38,283 bases of DNA. Source: Anaerolineae bacterium. Lineage in GTDB: Bacteria > Chloroflexota > Anaerolineae > B4-G1. The position numbers were made by a program, and so were the translations under genes. Positions 9,574 through 18,500 of the stretch are shown here, in pieces (within the stretch, counting starts at the first letter, position 1; each line of letters starts with the position of its first letter). The notes below the pieces were generated by a model that searched no databases, was not told where the DNA came from, and was given only the letters and a program-made list of their open reading frames with translations. Location of the stretch: NCBI GenBank assembly GCA_026418995.1, contig JAOAAG010000149.1, forward strand, positions 1-38,283, given 5' to 3'.

Positions 9574-11511
9574 ATGGGGCTTGTGTCTGCGACGACTCTT
9601 CTAGCACTGTTGGAATGGATCAACATTGTCCTGACCTCCGGCATTGTGATTTTCTCCTGTGCTCTCCTGCTCTATCTGGCCGTCTATAATCCTCACCACA
9701 GAGTAGCGCGTTCCTTTGTCATACTGCTGGCCTGTGTGATCGTGGTATACCTGGTGGACCTGGCCCTGTCCGGCGTCAGGGATGCCGAGGCTGCTCTGCC
9801 ATGGCTGCGTTTCCAGTGGGTGGGGATAGCCTTTGCGCCGGCTGCGTATCTGGCCTTCTCAAACGCGGTGCTGGTCACCACCGGCGTGCACAGTACGTGG
9901 CGCAGCACAATCGTTCGGCTTGGCTACCTGCTCAGCCTCCTTGTACTGCTAGGGGTAGCCTTCAGCGACCTGATCGTGCGGGATGGGGAGATCGAGCATC
10001 GCGTGCCCCACCTGTTGCGTGGCCCGCTTTTCCCTCTGTTCGCCGTGTACTTCTTTGCGGCCGTCGGCTGGGGTGGCGCCAATGTCTTGTGGGCCCGCCG
10101 TCGTTGTTTAACCTCGACCTCGCGCCGACGGATGAGCTATCTACTGGCCGCCTTCGCAGCACCGGCGGCCGGGGTTTTCCCCTATTTGCTCGTCGCTGGC
10201 TGGCCCGTTTCCGTCAGCGAGATGGCCTTCTGGGTGCTGCTGGTGCTGAGCAATATCGGCGTCGGTTCGATGCTGGTGGCTCTTTCCTATAGCGTGGCTT
10301 TCTTCGGCACCCTGACCCCTGACCGGGTAGTGAAGCATCGGCTGGCACGTTTTCTGCTGCGGGGGCCATTGGTTGCCACGCTGGCCGTGATCGTCATCAT
10401 CGCTGCTTCCCAGGCCGAGGGGTGGTTGGGCTTGCCGGGACGGCGATTAATGCTCTTCGGGGTCGTCGGCGTGATCATCCTGATGCAACTGGCCATCGAG
10501 CTGGCCAAGCCACTGATTGACCGCTTGCTCTACCGTCGTGACCAGCCGGAGATCGCCCGGTTACAGGAATTGAGCAACCGCCTGCTTACCACAACTGACC
10601 TGCGCCAGTTCCTGGAGAACGTGCTCACTGCCATTTGTGACCTGTTGCGGGTGGAGACAGCCTTCGTCGCGGTGGTGGAGAACGGCGCGGCTCGTCTGGA
10701 AGTGGTCTGCGGTCCCCTCTTGCCTGGCACAGCCGAGAACCTGCCTCCCCAGGCCTGGTTGGCACAGCCGGAAGACCAGCCACCGCAGGAGACGCAAGCA
10801 CGGCGGCATCATGTATTTCTGTGGGATGGGTACTGGCTGTTCCCCCTGCGCACCGACGAGCAGAGGAGTATCTTGGGTGTGGTGGGTGTGACAGCAAGGG
10901 CAGCCCAGCCGGAACTGACGCAGGAGGAATGGGCTGGCCTGGAAGCGTTGTTGAACCAGGCGGCAGCCGCCCTGGAGGACCGTCAACTTCAGCAGCGCCT
11001 CTTTGGCGCGTTGGAGCGGCTTATCCCCCAGATCGAGGAGATTCAGCGCCGTCGGGGGATTGTTCCCTATGTTGGGGAACGAGCGCTCAGCGGGTTTACC
11101 CCGGGTGTGGACGCCGAGTTCCGCGAGTGGGTACGGGATGCGCTCGATCACTATTGGGGTGGCCCGAAGCTGCTGGATAGTCCCCTCCGCTCCCTTCATG
11201 TGGTGGAGCGCGCTACGCAGGAGCATAATGGTAACACCCTCCACGGGATGCAAACGGTCCTGAGACAGGCTATCGAGCGGCTGCGCCCGGAGGGACAGCG
11301 CAAGATGACCACACCGGAGTGGCTGCTGTACAACATCCTCGAGCTGAAGTTTCTCCAGGGGCGCCGGGTGCGGGAGATCGCGCAGCGGCTGGCGATCAGC
11401 GAGTCGGACCTGTACCGCAAGCAACGTGTGGCTATCGAGGCTGTAGCCCGCGCGCTGATTGAGATGGAACAGGAGGAGTTAAGCGGCCGGGCGAGGGATG
11501 AGTCACAATAG
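9574..11511 (+). CDS. Membrane protein: 7-8 TM N-terminal sensor + GAF-like domain + C-terminal HTH-like segment
   Basis: Many N-terminal hydrophobic helices; GAF-like LLTTTDLRQFLENVLTAICDLLRVETAFVAVVE; C-terminal REIAQRLAISESDLYRKQRVAIEAVARAL. Confidence 0.75.
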   Translation: MGLVSATTLLALLEWINIVLTSGIVIFSCALLLYLAVYNPHHRVARSFVILLACVIVVYLVDLALSGVRDAEAALPWLRFQWVGIAFAPAAYLAFSNAVLVTTGVHSTWRSTIVRLGYLLSLLVLLGVAFSDLIVRDGEIEHRVPHLLRGPLFPLFAVYFFAAVGWGGANVLWARRRCLTSTSRRRMSYLLAAFAAPAAGVFPYLLVAGWPVSVSEMAFWVLLVLSNIGVGSMLVALSYSVAFFGTLTPDRVVKHRLARFLLRGPLVATLAVIVIIAASQAEGWLGLPGRRLMLFGVVGVIILMQLAIELAKPLIDRLLYRRDQPEIARLQELSNRLLTTTDLRQFLENVLTAICDLLRVETAFVAVVENGAARLEVVCGPLLPGTAENLPPQAWLAQPEDQPPQETQARRHHVFLWDGYWLFPLRTDEQRSILGVVGVTARAAQPELTQEEWAGLEALLNQAAAALEDRQLQQRLFGALERLIPQIEEIQRRRGIVPYVGERALSGFTPGVDAEFREWVRDALDHYWGGPKLLDSPLRSLHVVERATQEHNGNTLHGMQTVLRQAIERLRPEGQRKMTTPEWLLYNILELKFLQGRRVREIAQRLAISESDLYRKQRVAIEAVARALIEMEQEELSGRARDESQ

Positions 11512-11760
11512 GTGTTCACTATCCGGGATGGTTCAAATTCCGGGGAAAAACGGTTTATACTTCGGAGGCCTGGTAGGCGGTGACGCCGTGCTGGGCGGGG
11601 ATAGGAATGCCTTGTGAAACACCGCACAGGCCGCGCAGCGCACGAAATATCTCTTACCTTTGCGTTCTTGGCGTGCTGTGCAGTTTTGGGGTAAACCTAT
11701 TGTGAGCCATCCTCACTATCCTTCAGAAATTTCGCGGTGTGGGGTAAATCGGGGCCTCTT

Positions 11761-12804
11761 TCAAGTCTTACCCGATTTCAGCGCTTCTAACAGCTCCGGC
11801 AGGAACTGAGCCGGCTGCGCCTCCACGCACAGGTCAGCGACCTCGAAGATCGGTGCCTCCGGGTCGGGGTGGATGGCGACGATGTAGCGGGCCTCCTCGA
11901 TAGCCGCGTTGTGGAACGTGTCCCCCTGGATGCCTACCGCTATGTACACCTGCGGCGCGACGGTCGTGCCGCGCACGTCCACCACCTGCTCACGCCCAAT
12001 CCAGCCCGCGTCGTATGCGCCACGGTCGCCGGCCACTTGCGCACCCAGTACCGACGCCAGCGCCCGGACGGACTCGAAGTCCCCGGCCTGTCGCCCGGCC
12101 GCTACGATCAGCGGTGCTCGTTTCAGTGGCAGGGGCGGCGGCGCGAAGCCCTCGGCTACACCCAACAGCCGCACCCGTGGCGTCACGGGCTCGACCGGGA
12201 GCGAGGACGGCTCTCCGCGACGGCGGGTATCCATAAACGGCGCCGGGAACGCGCCAGGCGTTATGGTGAGGAACTGAGGGCGTGCTGCGGGACAGGCCAG
12301 CAGCTCGAAATACTCGCCCCCGTAGATGGGCACCGCTCCCACTACTGTGCGGGTAGCCTCGTCCAGGCTTGCCCGTGTGATCCGCTCGATCAACCCGCCG
12401 CCCGTGCGCTGGGCCAGACGGGGGGCGAGTGCGCTGCCTTGGGGGGTGGCCCCGAAGATAACCACCTCCGGCCTCTCCTGCTCGAACAAATCGCTCAGCA
12501 CCTTCAGGTAGGGCTCCAGTGCAAAGCGGCCCAGCAGCGGGTCGTCGGCAACGCGCACGCCGTCAGCGCCGGCCTGGTAAAGCGTCTGCGCCAATGCGGT
12601 GATGCCCTCGCCAAGCAGCACCCCATAGACGTATGCCCCGAGCGAGTCGGCCAGCGTCCGCGCCAGGCCCAGCGCCTCCAGGGTGACCGGGGCCAGGGCT
12701 CCATCCACCACGTCGGCGACCACCCAGACCCCGCCCCCGCCGCCAACCTCGGCGGCGAATTCCTCTTGTTGAGCCATCAACAGGTCAAGATACGAGATGT
12801 CCAT
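11761..12804 (-). CDS. etfA: Electron transfer flavoprotein alpha subunit
   Basis: C-terminal YIAVGIQGDTFHNAAIEEARYIVAIHPDPEAPIFEVADLCV; adjacent to EtfB. Confidence 0.88.
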   Translation of the reverse strand: MDISYLDLLMAQQEEFAAEVGGGGGVWVVADVVDGALAPVTLEALGLARTLADSLGAYVYGVLLGEGITALAQTLYQAGADGVRVADDPLLGRFALEPYLKVLSDLFEQERPEVVIFGATPQGSALAPRLAQRTGGGLIERITRASLDEATRTVVGAVPIYGGEYFELLACPAARPQFLTITPGAFPAPFMDTRRRGEPSSLPVEPVTPRVRLLGVAEGFAPPPLPLKRAPLIVAAGRQAGDFESVRALASVLGAQVAGDRGAYDAGWIGREQVVDVRGTTVAPQVYIAVGIQGDTFHNAAIEEARYIVAIHPDPEAPIFEVADLCVEAQPAQFLPELLEALKSGKT

Positions 12805-12817
12805 CGTGCCACCCCCC

Positions 12818-13609
12818 TCACCGTCCCAGCCGCTGTCGCAATGCTCCGGCTACGGCCCGGGCCATCTCCGCGGCGCTGCCGCTGACGCGCACGCCCCGCT
12901 CCCGTTCCGGTGGGAACTCTTGGCCACGACGTTCCAGCACTGGCGTGGGTCTCTCTTCCAGGAGCGTCTGCCATTCCCACCGTTCCAGTGCCTCTGCTAC
13001 TGCACCGATGCCCCTGTAGACGTTGATCAGGCGCACGCCGTTGGGATAGCGCAACTTGAGCGCACCGGCCGCGATAGTGACAAGGGCGGGCAGATCGGCC
13101 TCTGCTAGCGCGTAACCCCCGTCCGCAGGCACCACCGCCTGCACCACAGTCATACTATCCTGAACCTCGACCTGCCAGGCATCCAGGATTTGCGGCCAGT
13201 CCAGTATCTCGGCCAGGCGTGGGCCCAGTTGTGTCCAGCCGGTGTCGAGCGTTGTGGCACCGGTCAGCACCAGGTCTGCGCCCCCCAGTTGTCTGATGGC
13301 CGCTGCCAGCACAGACGCCATAAAGGCGTCATCGGCACAGTCAGGGCCCCTGCCGCTCAGGTAAATGGCCCGGTCAGCCCCGATCGCCAGCGCCTGGCGC
13401 AGCACATCGTCGTCGGGAAAGAGGGCACGCGGCAGGGCAATGACCTCACATCCGGTCGCGTCTTTGATGCGCATAGCAGCCTCAAGTGCGCAGCGATCGG
13501 CTGGCGGCAGGATATACTCCTCGCGGTTGACAAAGATACGTCCGGCCCGCCGGTTGACCACGATACCGGCGGGATCAAGCACCCGTCCCAATACAACGAT
13601 CGCACGCAT
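12818..13609 (-). CDS. etfB: Electron transfer flavoprotein beta subunit
   Basis: MRAIVVLGRVLDPAG...NREEYILPPADRCALEAAMRIKDATGCEVIALP..., ETF adenine nucleotide fold. Start at ATG 13609. Confidence 0.88.
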   Translation of the reverse strand: MRAIVVLGRVLDPAGIVVNRRAGRIFVNREEYILPPADRCALEAAMRIKDATGCEVIALPRALFPDDDVLRQALAIGADRAIYLSGRGPDCADDAFMASVLAAAIRQLGGADLVLTGATTLDTGWTQLGPRLAEILDWPQILDAWQVEVQDSMTVVQAVVPADGGYALAEADLPALVTIAAGALKLRYPNGVRLINVYRGIGAVAEALERWEWQTLLEERPTPVLERRGQEFPPERERGVRVSGSAAEMARAVAGALRQRLGR

Positions 13610-13648
13610 AACGTCCTCCCCTGTTTGTGGGAATGGTAATCGCCCCTT

Positions 13649-13702
13649 ACCTCCCGAACCCCCAATCCCAGACCCCGATTCCCCAACCTCCCGAACCCCC
13701 AA
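13649..13702. repeat. Direct repeat in etfB-acyl-CoA DH gap
   Basis: acctcccgaacccccaa occurs at 13649-13665 and 13686-13702 (17 bp, 37-bp offset) within C-rich low-complexity DNA. Confidence 0.85.
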
Positions 13703-13717
13703 CCCCGGATCCCCAAC

Positions 13718-14884
13718 CTACGGCCTGATCCGCACCCCGTGCTCGCGGAAGATGTTGCTGGCGATAACGATGCGCTGCACCTCGCTAGTGCCCTCGTAAA
13801 TCTCGCCGATACGGGCATCGCGGAAGCCCCGCTCGATGGGGAAATCCCGTGTGAAGCCCAGGCCACCGTGGATTTGCAGTGCCATATCAATGGCCCGCGA
13901 GGCTACCTCGGAGCCATACAGCTTGCACATCGCTGCCAGTTGGGTGAAGGGCTGGCCGGTATCAACCATCCAGGCCACCCGGTAGACCAGGCTGCGCAGT
14001 GCCTCGATCTCCGTCGCCATATTGGCGATCATCCATTGCACCGCTTGTTTGTGCGCCAGTGCGACCCCGAACTGCTTGCGCGTCTTAGCCCACCTGACCG
14101 CCGATTCGAGCGCCATCTCCGCGCCGCCGATGCAGGCCGCGCCCAAGGTCAGCCGGCCCATGTCCAGCGCCTTCATAAAAGTGATGAACCCCTCGCCCAC
14201 CTTGCCCAGCACGTTCTCATGCGGCACGCGCAGCTCCTCGAAGACGATCTCGGCGGTGCTGGTCCCACGGATGCCCATCTTGTCCTCCTCGCGGGCTACC
14301 TTAAAGCCAGGCCACTGCGTCTCGACAATGAAGGCCGTCACACCACCCCGGGCGCCCAGCGCCGGATCGGTGACGGCCATCACGGTGACGATGTCGGCAT
14401 AACCGCCGTTGGTGATGAACACCTTGCCGCCGTCGAGAATCCAGGAATCCCCTTCCCGCACTGCCCTGGTGCGGATAGCGGCGGCGTCCGAGCCGGCGCC
14501 CGATTCAGTCAGCCCGAAGGCGGCGATCTTCTCCCCGCGTGCTAGCGGCGTCAGATACTTCCGCTTCTGTTCTTCGTTGCCATCCAGGTAGATCGCCATC
14601 GCGCCGATGCCGATGTGTGCCCCGACGTTCGTGCCTGTGGAGGTGCAGACACGGTTCAGCTCCTCCATCAGGATACAGTAGCCGATCTCGCCGGCGCCCA
14701 TCCCCCCATACTCCTGGGGAAAACACACGCCCAGCAGGCCAACCTCGCCGAGTTTACGCATCGTCTCGAACGGTACCCGATGTGTTCGGTCAAGCTCTGC
14801 TGCGAGAGGAGCGATCTCATTCTCCACAAACTCGCGGATCATCCGGCGCAGGGCACGGTGTTCTGGAGAAAAAGTGAAGTCCAT
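13718..14884 (-). CDS. Acyl-CoA dehydrogenase (canonical)
   Basis: AFGLTESGAGSDAAAIRTRA; IGEIYEGTSEVQRIVIASNI with canonical catalytic Glu motif YEGT. Confidence 0.95.
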   Translation of the reverse strand: MDFTFSPEHRALRRMIREFVENEIAPLAAELDRTHRVPFETMRKLGEVGLLGVCFPQEYGGMGAGEIGYCILMEELNRVCTSTGTNVGAHIGIGAMAIYLDGNEEQKRKYLTPLARGEKIAAFGLTESGAGSDAAAIRTRAVREGDSWILDGGKVFITNGGYADIVTVMAVTDPALGARGGVTAFIVETQWPGFKVAREEDKMGIRGTSTAEIVFEELRVPHENVLGKVGEGFITFMKALDMGRLTLGAACIGGAEMALESAVRWAKTRKQFGVALAHKQAVQWMIANMATEIEALRSLVYRVAWMVDTGQPFTQLAAMCKLYGSEVASRAIDMALQIHGGLGFTRDFPIERGFRDARIGEIYEGTSEVQRIVIASNIFREHGVRIRP

Positions 14885-14897
14885 TTTCCCTCACCTC

Positions 14898-16046
14898 CTA
14901 TGGCGCGATAGCGAGGTCCAACCCGGCGAAGATGTGCCGGGCGATGCGGAAGTCGTGCCATTCCGTCGGCCCGCCGATGATGTGCAGCGCACGGGCGTCC
15001 CGGTACTTGCGTGCCAGCGGATAGTCCTCCATGTATCCGTAGCCGCCCATCACCTGGAGCATCCGGTTGGTGACGCTGCGCGCGACTCTGGCGCCGAAGG
15101 CTTTAACAATGGAGGCATCAAAGGAGATATCCTTCCCCTGTTCCACCAGCCAGGCCGCGTGGTACACCAGGTAGCGTAATGCTTCTGTCTCGATCATCGC
15201 GCCGGCGACATAATTCTGGATCGCCTGTTTCTGGGCGATAGGCACGCCGAACTGAACGCGCTCGGTGGCATATTTGGCCGCGACCTGGAGGGCGCTTTCG
15301 GCCACGCCCAGCCCGGCTGCGGCAAGCGCTATCGCCATCAGGTCCTGGGCCTCCTGGGCGATACGTCCTCCGTCGCCCGGTCCACCAAGCCGGTTGCTCA
15401 ACGGGATGCGGCACCCTTCCAGATAGAGCGTGTTGAAGGTGACGCAACGCAGGCCCAGCGTTGGTTCGCGGTAGCCGACTGTCAGGCCGGGGGCATCCCT
15501 CGGTACCAGAAAGGCCTCGTGACCGGCTTCGCCCCGTGCGAAAACAAGGAACAGGCCAGCGATCTCGCCATTGGCTACCCAGGTTTTCACTCCTTCCAGA
15601 AGCACCTCGTCTCCCTCCACGATGGCGCGGGTGTGGAGCCGGCTGGTGTCGCTCCCGGCGTCCGGCTCGGTGAGGGCGAAGGCGCCGATCGCCTCGCCGC
15701 TGCACAGGCGAGGCAGCCAGTCCTCCTTCTGAGCATCTGTGCCATGGGCCAGGATGGGCATCGCTACCAGACTGACATGAGTGGCCAGCGTGATGGCGGT
15801 GGACATACAATCGCCCGCCAAGGTCTCGATAAGCAGAGCGTAGCTTAGGGGGTCAAGGCCAGCGCCGCCGTACTCCTCGGGCACGGTGGCTCCCAGGAAG
15901 CCCTGTCGGGCTGCTTTGCGCAGTGCGTCCAGGGGTGGTTTTTCCGCGTGGTCGAGTTCTTCTACATAGGGGGCGATCTCTTTGGTGGAGAAGTCGCGGA
16001 ACATGGAGCGGAACATCTCTTGCTCTTCGCTCAAGGCAAAGTCCAT
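14898..16046 (-). CDS. Acyl-CoA dehydrogenase family protein (non-canonical active-site motif)
   Basis: AFALTEPDAGSDTSRLHTRA; C-terminal ALHIIGGPTEWHDFRIARHIF. Start ATG 16046 (MDFALSEEQ). Confidence 0.93.
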   Translation of the reverse strand: MDFALSEEQEMFRSMFRDFSTKEIAPYVEELDHAEKPPLDALRKAARQGFLGATVPEEYGGAGLDPLSYALLIETLAGDCMSTAITLATHVSLVAMPILAHGTDAQKEDWLPRLCSGEAIGAFALTEPDAGSDTSRLHTRAIVEGDEVLLEGVKTWVANGEIAGLFLVFARGEAGHEAFLVPRDAPGLTVGYREPTLGLRCVTFNTLYLEGCRIPLSNRLGGPGDGGRIAQEAQDLMAIALAAAGLGVAESALQVAAKYATERVQFGVPIAQKQAIQNYVAGAMIETEALRYLVYHAAWLVEQGKDISFDASIVKAFGARVARSVTNRMLQVMGGYGYMEDYPLARKYRDARALHIIGGPTEWHDFRIARHIFAGLDLAIAP

Positions 16047-16087
16047 ACCGGACCTCCTGTTCACTCAGGGTGAAAGGGGTAGGATGT

Positions 16088-16137
16088 CCGACCCCGTGCC
16101 GGGGCAGCGGTGGCTCGGTAAAGAGGCACGGGGTCGG
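16088..16137. repeat. Inverted repeat in intergenic region
   Basis: ccgaccccgtgcc (16088-16100) / ggcacggggtcgg (16125-16137), perfect 13-bp arms. Confidence 0.85.
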
Positions 16138-16307
16138 CACACCCGCAGTAACGGTTCTGATGACGGCTGACTCAGGATGTTGTGGCAACGACGAGCTGCG
16201 ACGTAGCTACAGGGTGGTCAACGTTGTCCCTGTGACGAGCGACGATGGAGCGACGTAGTGAACGTCAGGTCGGCATCAGAACGCGGTCCTGCCACTGCTA
16301 CGGACGG

Positions 16308-17102
16308 CTAGCGATCCTTGAACTCTGGCTGCCGTTTCTCCAGGAAGGCACTCAACCCCTCGCGGGGATCTTCCTTTTCCGAGAGGACGACGAACTGGCT
16401 GGCCTCTACTTTCAGCCCTTCCTCAATGGGGAGCTGGAGCCCTTCATCAATAGCCTGCAAAGCGGCAGCGATAGCGAACTTGGACCTGGGGGCGATCTTA
16501 CGGGCCAGACCGCGCGCTTCCTTGAGCACTGCCCCGTCCGGCACCACTTTGTTGACCAGGTTGATGCGGTAGGCCTCCTGGGCGGTGATCATATCGCCGG
16601 TCAGGATCATCTCGATCGCCTTTCCTCGCCCGACCAGCCGGGGCAGCCGTTGCGTCCCGCCCCAGCCGGGGATAATTCCCAGGTTGGTCTCCGGCTGTCC
16701 CAGCCGCGCCCGGTCGGAGCAGACGCGCAGGTGGCAGGCCATCGCCAGCTCCAGGCCGCCGCCCAGGCAATAGCCGTTGATCGCGGCGATGAAGGGTTTG
16801 GGCGACTGCTCAATCTTGCGGAACACCCGCTGCCCGCGCGCGAGGAAATCGGCGGCGGCAGCGGTATCGCCGCTCTCAAACAGCGCCTTAATTTCTGGGA
16901 TATCTGCGCCGGCCACGAAGGCATTGGTCCCGCCTCCGGTGATGATCACAACCTTGACCTCATCGTTAGCCAGCAACTCATCCACGGCCTCTTCCAGCTC
17001 CATCACCACCTGCCTGTTGAATGAATTGACCGGCGGGTGGTCAATGGTCAGCAAAGCGATCCTCTCCTCGACCTCGGTGCGGATATACTGCCAGTTGCCC
17101 AT
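16308..17102 (-). CDS. Enoyl-CoA hydratase
   Basis: MGNWQYIRTEVEERIALLTIDHPPVNSFN...AFVAGADIPEIK...INGYCLGGGLELAMACHLRV...ETNLGIIPGWGGTQRL, crotonase signature. Confidence 0.95.
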   Translation of the reverse strand: MGNWQYIRTEVEERIALLTIDHPPVNSFNRQVVMELEEAVDELLANDEVKVVIITGGGTNAFVAGADIPEIKALFESGDTAAAADFLARGQRVFRKIEQSPKPFIAAINGYCLGGGLELAMACHLRVCSDRARLGQPETNLGIIPGWGGTQRLPRLVGRGKAIEMILTGDMITAQEAYRINLVNKVVPDGAVLKEARGLARKIAPRSKFAIAAALQAIDEGLQLPIEEGLKVEASQFVVLSEKEDPREGLSAFLEKRQPEFKDR

Positions 17103-17123
17103 CGTAGCTTCTCCCTCCACCAT

Positions 17124-17187
17124 ACGCAGCACGGAGTACGCCACACGGAGTACGCAACACGGAACACGCAACGCGCTACGCGTACTC
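17124..17187. repeat. Degenerate heptanucleotide tandem array
   Basis: acgcagc acggagt acgccac acggagt acgcaac acggaac acgcaac gcgctac gcgtact; overlaps the stop codon of the 3-hydroxyacyl-CoA DH gene. Confidence 0.85.
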
Positions 17188-18399
17188 GTGGAATCCCTTC
17201 CCCGTCTTCACCCCCAGGTGACCAGCGCGGACGCGCAGCTTGAGCGGACGGGAGGGGCGGAAGCGCGGCCCCAGCTCTTGCTCCAGCTCCTCGAGCTTCG
17301 CCACCACCACATCCAGGCCAATCTTGTCGGCGATGGCTAGCGGGCCGATGCGCTCGCCGCCGTAGGTCATCCCTGTGCCTGCGACCATCGAGAGGTCAAT
17401 ATCATTCAGGCTAGCGATATTTTCCTGAAGGCACAGCGCGGCCTCGTTGATGAGTGGGAACATCAGCCGCTCCACGCTGAATTTGGTGCCGCGCGGCACC
17501 GCGCCGGCATCCTGGAGTTCCTTAATCATAGCGTGCACGACTTCCGACTCCCCGCCGGGGTAATCATAAAACCCTGCGCCGGTCTTCTGCCCCAGGCGTC
17601 CGGCCTCGACCAGCTTGATGAACAGCGGGGCCGGGCTCATCCGCTCGCCGTATTCGGAGTAGAGGTACGCGCCCACGTGGGCACAGACATCCAGCCCGAG
17701 CATGTCCATCAATGTGAAAGGTCCCATCGGCATGCCCCACGCGACGATGGCCTGATCAATCTCCGTCGCCGTCGCCGCTCCCTCTTCCAGCGCCTTCGTC
17801 GCTTCGTTGAGGTATGGGAGCAGCAATCGGTTGACGAGGAAGCCCGGGCACTCGCGGACGACGACGGGTAGCTTGCGCAGACTCTCGGCGAACATCACCA
17901 CGTCGTCAATAGTCTCCTGGGAAGTATCCAGCCCGGGAATCACCTCGACCAGCTTCATCACGCTGGCCGGATTGAAGAAGTGCATGCCGATCATCTTGTG
18001 GGGTCGCTTCGTGGCGGCGCCCATTTCGGAGATGGAGAGGGCAGAGGTGTTGCTGGCGAAGATAGTCTGTTCCGGGCAGACCTCGTCCAGTTCCTGGAAC
18101 ACCTTTTTCTTAATCTCCATCTTTTCGGGTACCGCCTCGATGACAATGTCCACATCCTCGAATCCGTCGTAGGTCAGGGTGGGGGTGATGAGGTCCATTT
18201 TCGCTTCCATCTCGCTGGCGCTCATCTTGCCCTTATCCACCCGACGCTGGTAGATGGAGCGCGCCTTAGCCAGCCCCGCGTCGAGCATTTTCTGGTCAAT
18301 GTCCTTGAGCACGACCGGCAGGCCAGAGAAGGTGATGACCTGAGCGATCTCGCCCCCCATCGTTCCGGCACCGACTACGGCAGCCTTAAAGATGTACAT
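17176..18399 (-). CDS. 3-hydroxyacyl-CoA dehydrogenase
   Basis: MYIFKAAVVGAGTMGGEIAQVITFSGLPVVLKDID Rossmann motif; HFFNPASVMKLVEVIPG. Confidence 0.95.
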   Translation of the reverse strand: MYIFKAAVVGAGTMGGEIAQVITFSGLPVVLKDIDQKMLDAGLAKARSIYQRRVDKGKMSASEMEAKMDLITPTLTYDGFEDVDIVIEAVPEKMEIKKKVFQELDEVCPEQTIFASNTSALSISEMGAATKRPHKMIGMHFFNPASVMKLVEVIPGLDTSQETIDDVVMFAESLRKLPVVVRECPGFLVNRLLLPYLNEATKALEEGAATATEIDQAIVAWGMPMGPFTLMDMLGLDVCAHVGAYLYSEYGERMSPAPLFIKLVEAGRLGQKTGAGFYDYPGGESEVVHAMIKELQDAGAVPRGTKFSVERLMFPLINEAALCLQENIASLNDIDLSMVAGTGMTYGGERIGPLAIADKIGLDVVVAKLEELEQELGPRFRPSRPLKLRVRAGHLGVKTGKGFHEYA

Positions 18400-18420
18400 G
18401 TCGCCTCCCTTCTTACTATT

Positions 18421-18497
18421 ACGGAATACGGAATACGGAATACGGAATACGGAGTACGGAGTACGTATTGCGTATTGCGTACTGCGTATTCCGTATT
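18421..18497. repeat. Heptanucleotide array switching orientation at its centre (inverted array)
   Basis: acggaat x4, acggagt x2, then acgtatt gcgtatt gcgtact gcgtatt ccgtatt (reverse-complement-type units). Confidence 0.9.
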
Positions 18498-18500
18498 GTG

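Noticed and set aside
17124-18497. Heptad arrays as a CRISPR array
   Set aside because: The units are contiguous degenerate 7-mers without unique spacers, and there are no cas genes nearby.
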